This document shows positions 24,736 through 32,400 of a stretch of 37,859 nucleotides of DNA, one piece after another. This DNA is from Pseudomonadota bacterium (lineage in GTDB: Bacteria; Myxococcota_A; UBA796; SXON01), in assembly GCA_005778355.1 (NCBI GenBank), contig SXON01000250.1:1-37859 (forward strand). The letters are read 5' to 3'. Position 1 is the first letter of the stretch. Each line of letters opens with the position of its first letter. The position numbers and the translations under genes are program-made. A model generated the notes under the pieces. The model saw nothing but the letters and a program-made list of their open reading frames with translations, searched no databases and was not told the DNA's origin.

Positions 24736-25371
24736 CTACGCGTGGATACGACGGTACACGCCGATGACCACGCCCAGGATCGAGAACTGGCGGCTCGCGT
24801 CGACGATGATGTCGCTCATGTCGACGTTGGCGGGCTGGAGACGCACGCGGCCGCGCTCGCGGAAAAACCGCTTGCATGTGGCGTCGCCGTCGACCATGGC
24901 CACGACGATGTCGCCATTGCGGGCGTCGGCCTGCTGGCGCACAAAGACGTAGTCGCCATCGAGGATGCCGTCGTCGATCATGGAGCTACCGTGGATCACC
25001 AGTGCGAAGACGGGCGCCTGGTGCGGCATGGTCGTGGCGTCCATGTGCAGGGTGCCTGCGTAGTTCTCCTCGGCGAGGATCGGGGATCCCGCCGCGACTC
25101 GCCCGATCACAGGCACGGCCACCGTGCTGTTGTCGCGAAAACCGCCGCGCGCGGAGTGGGTGACTCGGATGCCGCGGCTGGTGCGCGCGTCGCCCACGCG
25201 CTCGAGGAAACCCTTCTTGATCAGAGCCTTCACCTGGTCGCTCACCCCGTTGGTGCTCTTGATGCCCATCGCCTCTCCGATCTCGCGGAGCGTGGGCGGA
25301 ATGCCCTTCTGGTCGGTGAAGGACGCGACAAAGTCGAGCAGCTCGCGCTGACGTGGGGGTAGTTCTTCCAT
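24736..25371 (-). CDS. lexA: LexA repressor, SOS regulator
   Basis: This 211-residue repressor has an N-terminal winged helix ('GIPPTLREIGEAMGIKSTNG', 'LIKKGFLER') and an S24 autopeptidase domain. The cleavage site is Ala94-Gly95 (RVAAGSP), the catalytic serine is Ser130 in 'HGSSMIDDGI' and the lysine is Lys167 in 'ATCKRF', so self-cleavage should be intact. The start is supported by AGGAG five bases upstream. A sigma-70-like promoter and a GAAC-N4-GTAC dyad overlapping its -10 lie directly upstream, as expected for autoregulation. RecA-stimulated cleavage would release it. Confidence 0.97.
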   Translation of the reverse strand: MEELPPRQRELLDFVASFTDQKGIPPTLREIGEAMGIKSTNGVSDQVKALIKKGFLERVGDARTSRGIRVTHSARGGFRDNSTVAVPVIGRVAAGSPILAEENYAGTLHMDATTMPHQAPVFALVIHGSSMIDDGILDGDYVFVRQQADARNGDIVVAMVDGDATCKRFFRERGRVRLQPANVDMSDIIVDASRQFSILGVVIGVYRRIHA

Positions 25372-25379
25372 GTGGACTC

Positions 25380-25396
25380 CTGTACGCCCGTTCTAC
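25380..25396 (-). promoter_or_regulatory. Candidate LexA box
   Basis: On the minus strand GTAGAACGGGCGTACAG contains GAAC-N4-GTAC, one base from the GAAC-N4-GTTC dyad of Gram-positive LexA. By my reading it matches 15 of 17 positions of the Myxococcus LexA motif as I recall it. It covers the -10 box of the lexA promoter. Confidence 0.65.
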
Positions 25397-25418
25397 TGCG
25401 CGGGTGTGCAGGTGTCAA
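25390..25418 (-). promoter_or_regulatory. lexA promoter, sigma-70 type
   Basis: A perfect -35 TTGACA (plus-strand 25413-25418) is followed after 17 bases by TAGAAC (25390-25395), four of six matches to the -10 consensus. It lies 19 bases before the lexA ATG and overlaps the candidate LexA box, the layout of an autorepressed promoter. Confidence 0.7.
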
Positions 25419-25427
25419 GCCCTGAGC

Positions 25428-27320
25428 CTAGTCGATGCAGTCCGCGAACTGCAGGTCGTACACGCCGAACACGATGTCGCTGTCGAAGGTGTTGTAGACG
25501 GCGATCGACGCGATGGGCGTGGGCGAGGTGATCCCCGCGAAGCCCCCGGCAGCCAGGTCGGCGGTGTCAATCACGTCGCCCGCATCGTCGTAGGCCACGA
25601 GGTAGCCGCCGTCGCCGGTGTTGCTCCACGCGCCGAACGCGTAGGTCGTGCCCTGCAGATCGGCCCGGATGGCGCGGCCGTCGAGGTCGCTGGTCGAGGC
25701 AGACGAGGAGGCATTGGAGATGAGGCCGTCGTGATCGGCGAGCGCGATCTGGGCCTGTTGACCGCGGTAGATCACGGGGTAGTCGGAAGTGCCGGTGAAG
25801 GTCGAGAACAACAGCCCCTGGCTCTCGTAGCTCGGGTCGATGGAAGCGTCGTTGACGTAGAGGCCGTGCACCTCGGTGTCGCCCGTGACACTCAGCACGG
25901 TGTAGCTGCCACAGGTGTGGCTCTCGAAGTCGGCCTGATCGGCGAAGGTGTCGCCGGGGCAGGTGGCCGCGTCCATCTCGTTGAGGCAGGCTCCCGCGTC
26001 GCAACTGTCGACCGTGCAGCCGCTGCCATCATCGCAGTCAAGGTCGGCGTCGGTGTTGCCGTCGATCGTCCCGTCGCAGTCCTCGTCCACCCCGTCGCAG
26101 CTCTCCGTCGCGGCGGGGTTGATGGCATCGCTGCCGTCGTCACAATCATCGGCATTTTCCACGCTCCCAGCCGGGAGTACGCAGGCCGCGCTGGGCGAGC
26201 CCGCGTCGCCGTAGCCATCGAGATCTGCGTCGGCGTAGTAGGTGGTCGTGACACCCTCGTCGACCGCAGAATCGCAGTTGTTGTCGATCTCGTCGCAGGT
26301 CTCGACGGCGCCCGGGTAGGCGAGGGCGGTGGTGTCGTCGCAGTCGCCGCCGGTGCCCACCGCGCCGCTCGGCATGTCGCAGGCGAGCACCGCGCTGGCG
26401 TCGTCACCGAAACCATCGAGGTCCGCGTCGGCGAACCAGGTGCCGGCATCGACCGCGTCGACCTCGTCAACCTCGCCGTCGCAATCGTTGTCGATGGCGT
26501 CGCACCACTCGTCGGCGCCCGGGTAGGCAGCCGCGTCGGCATCGTTGCAGTCGTCGCTGTTCTCCACCCACGTGTCGTCGAGGCTGCACGCCGTGTAGCT
26601 GATGGTCGCATCGCCGTGACCATCGGCATCGGCGTCGATGTAGAAGGTGATCTCGCCCTCGGCCCCAGCCTCGTCGGTGTCGCCGTCGCAATCGTTGTCG
26701 ACGCTGTCGCAGGACTCAGTCGCGCCGGGGTTGATCTCGGCGTTGGCGTCGTCGCAGTCGCCGCCGGTGTCGATCTCGCCGGCCTCGCTCTCGCAGGACT
26801 CGCGCTCGCTCGCCTCGTCGCCGTAGCCGTCGCCGTCCTGGTCGACGTACCATTTCACCGCGTCGGTGGCGCTCGACTCGTCGGTGTCGCCGTCGCAGTC
26901 ATTGTCGATGCCGTCGCAAGACTCGCGCTCACCCGGGCTCGCGTCCTTCTCGTTGTCGTCGCAGTCGCCACCGTCGTTCACCTCGTCGACACCCTCCAAC
27001 TCGCCCTCGCAGCCAAGGCGCTCGGTGGCGTCGTCGCCGTAGCCATCGCCGTCGTTGTCGGTGTACCAGGTTTCGCCATCGACGGACGTCTCGCCGTCGA
27101 TGGTGCCGTCGCAGTCATTGTCGCGACCATCGCAGACCTCCTCCTTGTCGGGGTTGATGGCCTTGTCGTAGTCCTGGCAGTCCTCGGCGGCGGTGAAGCC
27201 GTCGCCGTCGTGGTCGCAGTCGTCGCCGCAGTCTTCTTCCTTGTCGTCGTCGGCGCCGGTGTCGGCGGGGGCTGTCTGGCAGGCAACGAGAAACAAGCCG
27301 AGCAGGGAGGCAAGGCGCAT
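25428..27320 (-). CDS. MopE-like lipoprotein with six metal-binding repeat units
   Basis: The 630-residue product begins at the ATG of MRLASLLGLFLVAC, a lipobox with Cys14, preceded by GGAG; an in-frame ATG 11 codons upstream lacks a signal. Residues about 35-410 hold six units of the 'putative metal-binding' type found in MopE-like proteins. Each has a 'C-D-x-x-D-N-D-C-D-G' core, a 'W-Y-x-D-x-D-G-D-G-Y-G-D' calcium-loop-like segment and 'GDCDD-x-N-P-G-A-x-E-x-C'. The mature protein is very acidic and Cys-paired. The C-terminal 180 residues (from about 'CPGDTFADQADFESHTC') look like a separate beta-sandwich, possibly ligand binding. It should be a calcium-binding lipoprotein on the cell surface or outer membrane. 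It lies upstream of lexA on the same strand. Confidence 0.88.
   Translation of the reverse strand: MRLASLLGLFLVACQTAPADTGADDDKEEDCGDDCDHDGDGFTAAEDCQDYDKAINPDKEEVCDGRDNDCDGTIDGETSVDGETWYTDNDGDGYGDDATERLGCEGELEGVDEVNDGGDCDDNEKDASPGERESCDGIDNDCDGDTDESSATDAVKWYVDQDGDGYGDEASERESCESEAGEIDTGGDCDDANAEINPGATESCDSVDNDCDGDTDEAGAEGEITFYIDADADGHGDATISYTACSLDDTWVENSDDCNDADAAAYPGADEWCDAIDNDCDGEVDEVDAVDAGTWFADADLDGFGDDASAVLACDMPSGAVGTGGDCDDTTALAYPGAVETCDEIDNNCDSAVDEGVTTTYYADADLDGYGDAGSPSAACVLPAGSVENADDCDDGSDAINPAATESCDGVDEDCDGTIDGNTDADLDCDDGSGCTVDSCDAGACLNEMDAATCPGDTFADQADFESHTCGSYTVLSVTGDTEVHGLYVNDASIDPSYESQGLLFSTFTGTSDYPVIYRGQQAQIALADHDGLISNASSSASTSDLDGRAIRADLQGTTYAFGAWSNTGDGGYLVAYDDAGDVIDTADLAAGGFAGITSPTPIASIAVYNTFDSDIVFGVYDLQFADCID
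26050..27220. repeat. Coding repeats of the MopE-like lipoprotein
   Basis: About six units of 180-210 bp encode the metal-binding modules. They share short blocks such as GTCGCAGTCATTGTCGAT-like stretches on the plus strand. The repetition keeps other reading frames open and creates long false antisense frames here. Unit number could vary by recombination. Confidence 0.75.
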
Positions 27321-27389
27321 GGACGACTCCAAGAGGGGGCCGCGATGTATCACGGCTCAGGTCCTCGCCTAGTTGACCGGGAGCGGGTA

Positions 27390-27405
27390 GACTGACATGT
27401 CAGTC
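27390..27405. promoter_or_regulatory. Perfect 16-bp palindrome abutting the activase start codon
   Basis: GACTGACATGTCAGTC is its own reverse complement and ends one base before the ATG at 27407. A wider, less exact dyad (GTAGAC...GTCTAC) extends on both sides to 27412. No Shine-Dalgarno sequence precedes the ATG, and TTGACC (27373-27378) is a possible -35 box. The layout fits an operator over a promoter of a leaderless or near-leaderless transcript; the divergent lipoprotein gene starts 70 bases to the left. Confidence 0.6.
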
Positions 27406-27406
27406 C

Positions 27407-30400
27407 ATGTCTACTCTTCCTCCGCCATCCGCCCTCGCCATCGGCCTCGACGTCGGCAGCACCACGGTGAAGGCCGTCGTCGTCGACCCTGCTACCCACG
27501 AGATCCTCTGGTCGGACTACCAGCGCCATGAAACGCGCCAGCCCGAGAAGGTGATCGACTTCCTCGTGCGCATCGGCGAGGCATTCCCGGCGGCGACCGA
27601 CCTGCGCATCTTCGTCACCGGCTCGGGTTCCGGTCCCTTGGCGGCGCCGCTCGGGGCGCGCTTCGTGCAGGAGGTCAACGCGGTGACGCTGGCCGTGGAG
27701 AAGCTCCACCCCGACGTGCGCGCGGTCGTGGAGCTCGGCGGCCAAGACGCGAAGATCGTCATGTTCCAGGAGGGTGCCGACGGCAAGAAAACGCCCATCA
27801 CCTCGATGAACGACAAGTGCGCCAGCGGCACTGGCGCCACCATCGACAAGTGCATGGTGAAGGTGGGCATGAGCGCCGAGGAGCTGTCGAATCTGCGTTT
27901 CGACCCCACGCGCTTGCACCACGTGGCGGCGAAGTGCGGCGTCTTCGCCGAGACCGACATCGTAAACCTCGTGAAGTCCGGCATCCCGAGCGGCGAGATC
28001 ATGAACTCGCTCGCTGATGCCATCGTGCACCAGAACCTGTCGGTGCTCACGCGCGGCAACACGCTCAAGGACCGCGTGCTCCTGCTTGGCGGACCCAACA
28101 CCTACCTGCCCTTCCTCGTGGAGTGCTGGCGGCTGAGGATCCCCGAGACCTGGGGCCAGCGCGGCTACGAGGCGCCCAATCGCGCGGTGCAGGAGCTCAT
28201 CTTCACGCCGCCGAACGCCCAGTACTACGCTGCCTTCGGCGCCGTGGTCTACGGCCTCGCCGAGGGAAGCGAGGCTCGCTACACCGGGCTCGACGGGCTG
28301 CGCGACTACGTGCAGAACGGGCGCGCCGCTCGACTCGGCGCGTCCGCGGGGGCGCCGCTGGTGGTGGGCGACGCGGTGCTCCAGGCCTTCCTCGACAAGC
28401 ATCGGATCCCGGAGTTTCAACCCGCCGCGTTCACCCCGGGGACGGTCGTTCGCGGCGTGATCGGGCTCGACGGCGGCAGCACCTCCACCAAGGCGGTCCT
28501 AGTGGGAGAAGACGGGGGAGTGCTCTACAAGTCCTACCGACTGTCAAAGGGCAACCCCATCGCGGACACCAAGGAGATCCTCCGGGAAGTGCGCGACTAC
28601 GTGACCGGGCAGGGCGCCACCCTCGACTGCCTCGGCTTCGGCGCCACCGGCTACGCCGCCGCCGTGCTGGAAGAATCGGTGAAGGCCGACGTGAACATCG
28701 TCGAGACGGTGGCGCACATGATGGCGGCGGTGTCGTTCTTCCCCGACGTCGACGTCATCTGCGATATCGGGGGACAGGACATCAAGGTCGTCTTCCTCCG
28801 GGAAACCCCGGAGGGCGGGCGCGACGTGAAGGACTTCCGCCTGTCGAACCAGTGTTCCGCCGGGAACGGAACGCTCCTGCAAGCGATGGCCGAGCAGTTC
28901 GGCGTGCCGCTCCACCAGTACGCCGATACCGCCTTTGCCGCCGATCTCTCGCCGAAATTTTCCTACGGCTGCGCGGTGTTCCTCGACGCCGACCGGGTGA
29001 ACTTCCAGAAGGAAGGTTTCACCGCGCCGGAGATGCTGGCGGGGCTCGCGCAAGTGTTGCCGAAGAACGTGTGGCAGTACGTCGTGCAGGTGCCGCGGCT
29101 GGCGCAGTTTGGCACGCGCTACGTGCTCCAGGGCGGCACCCAACGTAACCTGGCGGCGGTGAAGGCCCAGGTGGACTACATCGAGGCCCGGGTGCCCGAC
29201 GCGCAGGTCCGGGTGCATCCGCACTGCGGCGAGGCCGGCGCAATCGGCGCGGCGATGGAAACTCTCCGCGTGGTCACTCGGCGCGGTCACAGCACCTTCA
29301 TCGGCCTCGATGCCGCCATCGACCTCGCCTTCACCACGAAGAACGACGAAGAAACGCGCTGCACCTTCTGTCCAAACAACTGCTCGCGGACCTTCATCGA
29401 CACGCGGACGCCCGACGGTCGCACTAGCCGCTACATCTCCGGCTTCTCTTGCGAGAAGGGGACAGTGGAGTCGAAAGAAGCATTGAAGGTACTCGCCAAG
29501 CAGCGGGCCACGCTTCGCGACCAGTATCCGAACCTCGTGCACGAGGAGTCAACGCTCGCCTTCCGACACTTCTACGAGCAACGTCCCCTCCCCCCCGCGG
29601 GTTCGTCGACCGCCGACGTCGAGGTGCGCAAGCTCCCCTTCTTCCGCGTGGCGCGTCGCGCCTTCAACCGGGGTTTCCACCGTTCTCACACCGATTTACG
29701 CAGCATCAAGGTCGGTATCCCGCGGGTGCTCAACCTCTACAGCACCGGCCCGTTCTTCCGCACCTTCCTGGAGACGCTCGGCCTGCCGCGGGAGAACATC
29801 ATCTTCTCGGCGGCCACCACCGAAGAAATGTGGGCCGAGGGCGGCCGCTACGGCTCAGTCGACCCTTGCTTCCCCTCGAAAGTGACACAGGCGCACGTGC
29901 ACGAGCTCTTGATGCACGCGCACACCGACCAGAAGCGCGGGCCACTCGACTACATCTGGTACCCCTGCCTCACCCACGTGCCGAGTTGGGTGGCGGGCAC
30001 CATGGATCATGCGGCCTGCCCGATTGTGGCCGGCAACCCGAACGTCATCAAGGCCGCCTTCACCAAGGAGAAGGACTTCTTCGCCGACCGAGGCATCGAG
30101 TACATCGACGCCGCCTTGTCCTTCGCCGAGCCCAACCTCATGAAGAAGCGTCTCTTCGACACCTGGGGCCCGCGCCTCGGCGTGACCGAAGACGAGGTGG
30201 CCTTCGCGGTAGACGAGGGCCTCGCGGCGCTGCGCGCCTTCGACGACGCGATGCAATCCAAGGGTCGCGCGATCCTCGACCAGGTGGAGCGCGAAGATCG
30301 GGTGGCCATCTTGCTCGTGGGACGTCCCTACCACCTCGATCCGGGGCTGAATCACGGCATCCCGGAGGAGTTCCAGGTGCTTGGCTACCCGGTACTCTCC

Positions 30401-30832
30401 ATGCGCAGCCTCCCGCGCGATCCCCTCTGGCTCAGGCGCTTCTTCGGCGACACCGACCCCTTGTCGATCACCGACGTGTGGCCGGAGAACTACTCCGCCA
30501 ACAGCTCGCAGAAGGTGTGGGCCGTCCGGCTCGCCGCCCGGCACCCGAACATCGCCGTGCTCGACCTCAGTAGCTTCAAGTGTGGCCACGACGCACCCAC
30601 CTACGGGGTGATCGACAGCATCGTGAGCAAGTCGAAGACCCCCTGGTCGGCGCTGCACGATATCGACGCGAACAAGCCGGGTGGCAGCATCGCCATCCGC
30701 GTGAAGACCTATGCCTACCGCCTCAAGCGGGTTGAAGAAGAACTGAAGGAGCGGAGCGCCAAGCGAGCGGAGCTGGCGCGACGAGTGGCGGGGCGCCGCC
30801 GCGAACTCGAGTCACAAATGGCTGCCAAGTAG
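27407..30832 (+). CDS. Giant double activase (BadF/HgdC type) fused to DUF2229 reductase domain
   Basis: The 1,141-residue protein has two ASKHA-type activase domains, which use ATP to push an electron from a [4Fe-4S] cluster. Domain 1 (about 10-300) has 'AIGLDVGSTTVKAV', 'ELGGQDAKIV', and cluster cysteines Cys138 (NDKCASGTG) and Cys177 (AKCGVFAETD). Domain 2 (about 350-615) has 'VIGLDGGSTSTKAV', 'DIGGQDIKVV', Cys483 (NQCSAGNG) and Cys522 (YGCAVF). A four-Cys patch (652, 655, 659, 682) follows. The DUF2229 domain (about 765-1,100) has 'KVGIPRVLNLYSTGPF', Cys821 (DPCFPSK), Cys854 (YPCLTH) and Cys1059 (FKCGHD). The tail is basic and helical. This is the family related to benzoyl-CoA-reductase and 2-hydroxyacyl-CoA-dehydratase activators and double-cubane-cluster proteins. 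The substrate is unknown. The start lacks a ribosome-binding site and abuts a palindrome. Confidence 0.92.
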   Translation: MSTLPPPSALAIGLDVGSTTVKAVVVDPATHEILWSDYQRHETRQPEKVIDFLVRIGEAFPAATDLRIFVTGSGSGPLAAPLGARFVQEVNAVTLAVEKLHPDVRAVVELGGQDAKIVMFQEGADGKKTPITSMNDKCASGTGATIDKCMVKVGMSAEELSNLRFDPTRLHHVAAKCGVFAETDIVNLVKSGIPSGEIMNSLADAIVHQNLSVLTRGNTLKDRVLLLGGPNTYLPFLVECWRLRIPETWGQRGYEAPNRAVQELIFTPPNAQYYAAFGAVVYGLAEGSEARYTGLDGLRDYVQNGRAARLGASAGAPLVVGDAVLQAFLDKHRIPEFQPAAFTPGTVVRGVIGLDGGSTSTKAVLVGEDGGVLYKSYRLSKGNPIADTKEILREVRDYVTGQGATLDCLGFGATGYAAAVLEESVKADVNIVETVAHMMAAVSFFPDVDVICDIGGQDIKVVFLRETPEGGRDVKDFRLSNQCSAGNGTLLQAMAEQFGVPLHQYADTAFAADLSPKFSYGCAVFLDADRVNFQKEGFTAPEMLAGLAQVLPKNVWQYVVQVPRLAQFGTRYVLQGGTQRNLAAVKAQVDYIEARVPDAQVRVHPHCGEAGAIGAAMETLRVVTRRGHSTFIGLDAAIDLAFTTKNDEETRCTFCPNNCSRTFIDTRTPDGRTSRYISGFSCEKGTVESKEALKVLAKQRATLRDQYPNLVHEESTLAFRHFYEQRPLPPAGSSTADVEVRKLPFFRVARRAFNRGFHRSHTDLRSIKVGIPRVLNLYSTGPFFRTFLETLGLPRENIIFSAATTEEMWAEGGRYGSVDPCFPSKVTQAHVHELLMHAHTDQKRGPLDYIWYPCLTHVPSWVAGTMDHAACPIVAGNPNVIKAAFTKEKDFFADRGIEYIDAALSFAEPNLMKKRLFDTWGPRLGVTEDEVAFAVDEGLAALRAFDDAMQSKGRAILDQVEREDRVAILLVGRPYHLDPGLNHGIPEEFQVLGYPVLSMRSLPRDPLWLRRFFGDTDPLSITDVWPENYSANSSQKVWAVRLAARHPNIAVLDLSSFKCGHDAPTYGVIDSIVSKSKTPWSALHDIDANKPGGSIAIRVKTYAYRLKRVEEELKERSAKRAELARRVAGRRRELESQMAAK

Positions 30833-30840
30833 GAGAACCC

Positions 30841-32400
30841 ATGGAAAACGCACCCCTCGACATCGACGCCGAGTTGTCCCGTTTCGCCCGCGAGGAGGCC
30901 CGAAAGCTCGGGCTGGAACGCGAACAGTGGGTGGAGCCGGTCCGGTCCAACGAGTCCTTCAAGGCCAGCGACCGCGCCACCACGACGATGCTGGTGAGCG
31001 GACTCACGCTCGCCCATGACACCCTGGTTTGCGCCGCGCTCACCGGGCTCGGCTACCGCGTGGAGGCGCTCGACGCCCCCGACAACGCCGCGCTCCAGTT
31101 CGGAAAGGAGTTCGGCAACCGAGGACAATGCAACCCGACCTACTACACCGTCGGCAACCTGGTGAAGCACCTCGTCCACCTACGCGACGAGAAGGGGCTT
31201 GCTACCGCCGACATCGTCAACGGCTACATCTTCGTGACCGCCGGGGCCTGCGGGCCCTGTCGTTTCGGCATGTACGTCACCGAGTATCGCAAGGCGCTGC
31301 GTGACGCCGGCTTCGATGGCTTCCGCGTGGTGCTCTTCCAGCAACAGGGAGGGATGAAGCAGGCGACCGGCGACGAGACGGGGCTCGTGATCGACCAGAA
31401 GTTCGTGTTCGGCATCGTCCGCGCGCTCATGGCCGGCGACGTGCTCAACCTCCTCGCCTACCGCATCCGTCCCTACGAGACTGTCCCCGGGGCCACGGAC
31501 GAGGCCTTGCGCGAGTGTCGCGAGACCTTGTCGACCGCGTTCCGAGATGATCGTTCCGCGGTGACTGCCCTCTGGCGATGCCGCCGTCGACTGGCTCGCA
31601 TCGAGGTGGACCGGACACAACCCAAGCCTGTGGTCTCGGTCATCGGGGAGTTCTGGGCGATGACGACCGAGGGCGATGGCAACTACCAGCTGCAACGGTT
31701 CCTCGAGCAAGAAGGCGCAGAGGTCGACGTCCAGGGCGTGACCAACTGGCTCTTGTTCATGGTGTGGGAGAACCGCTACGACACCCTGCAGCGGCAAACG
31801 CTCAAGGCCGATGACACCGGGCGGAAGGGTCTCGAGGGCAAGGACGCCACGAAGAAGCTGTGGATGCTCGAGGCCGCCGAGGCGGCGGTGCGCGCCCATT
31901 TCCAACTCTACGCCAAGGCCATCGGCCTGCACGGCTACCACCTGCCCGACATGGAATCGATCGCGAAGCTCGCCTCCAAGCACTACGACAATCACGTGCG
32001 CGGCGGCGAGGGCCACATGGAGGTGGGCAAGCTCGTGCACTTCATCGAGGACCGCGTCAATCACATGACAATCTCGGTGAAGCCCTTCGGCTGCATGCCC
32101 TCCTCGGGTGTGTCGGACGGGGTGCAGGCGGCGGTGACCTCGCGATACCCCGACGCGATCTTTCTCCCCATCGAGACGACGGGTGACGGCAAGGTGAACG
32201 TGCAGAGCCGCATCCAGATGATGCTTTTCCGCGCCCGGCAGAACGCCCGCGCCGAGCTGGAGACCGTGCTGGCCGAGAAGGGCCTCGACGAGGGATCATT
32301 CAGGACGAAAGTGTCCGGATCTCGGCGCTGGAAGAGCGCCTTCGCCCGGCCGCGGCATCGCTACGCCGGCGTGGCGGCGAACTTGGCGGCGGCGGTCTGA
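30841..32400 (+). CDS. 2-hydroxyacyl-CoA dehydratase-like (HgdB/DUF2229-associated) iron-sulfur protein
   Basis: This 519-residue partner of the giant activase starts eight bases after its stop, with a good AGGAG in between. It carries cysteines suited to cluster binding: Cys97 (NRGQCNPTYYT), Cys137 and Cys140 (TAGACGPCRFGMY) and Cys418 (KPFGCMPSSGVSDG). The central 'VVSVIGEFWAMTTEGDGNYQ' matches the second lobe of HgdB-like proteins. In many genomes this part is fused to the activase in one protein of about 1,450 residues or more; here it is split. The pair probably performs ATP-driven low-potential reduction of an unidentified substrate in the cytosol. Its stop codon touches the stop of the convergent lipoprotein gene with no gap. 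Confidence 0.88.
   Translation: MENAPLDIDAELSRFAREEARKLGLEREQWVEPVRSNESFKASDRATTTMLVSGLTLAHDTLVCAALTGLGYRVEALDAPDNAALQFGKEFGNRGQCNPTYYTVGNLVKHLVHLRDEKGLATADIVNGYIFVTAGACGPCRFGMYVTEYRKALRDAGFDGFRVVLFQQQGGMKQATGDETGLVIDQKFVFGIVRALMAGDVLNLLAYRIRPYETVPGATDEALRECRETLSTAFRDDRSAVTALWRCRRRLARIEVDRTQPKPVVSVIGEFWAMTTEGDGNYQLQRFLEQEGAEVDVQGVTNWLLFMVWENRYDTLQRQTLKADDTGRKGLEGKDATKKLWMLEAAEAAVRAHFQLYAKAIGLHGYHLPDMESIAKLASKHYDNHVRGGEGHMEVGKLVHFIEDRVNHMTISVKPFGCMPSSGVSDGVQAAVTSRYPDAIFLPIETTGDGKVNVQSRIQMMLFRARQNARAELETVLAEKGLDEGSFRTKVSGSRRWKSAFARPRHRYAGVAANLAAAV

Larger units (their letters stand above)
2002..27127. repeat. Dispersed palindromic octamer GTCGCGAC, 26 copies
   Basis: By eye I find copies starting at 2002, 2138, 2783, 5366, 6127, 6908, 7743, 8370, 9313, 10545, 11738, 12478, 13393, 13782, 14930, 15631, 17312, 17434, 17752, 19562, 20688, 21714, 22735, 23395, 24687 and 27120. 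Base composition alone predicts one or two. Nearly all are inside genes and in different reading frames. None occurs in 1-2001 or 27128-37859. Confidence 0.8.

Noticed and set aside
25353..27395. A long plus-strand open frame of 680 codons antisense to the MopE-like gene
   Set aside because: It is a by-product of the Asp/Cys/Gly codon repeats on the minus strand. Its translation is low-complexity Val/Ala/Gly/Asp with no domain and no ribosome-binding site.
27350..28420. A 356-codon minus-strand frame opposite the activase gene
   Set aside because: The plus strand has full activase motifs across this stretch; the antisense product is His/Val/Arg-rich shadow sequence.
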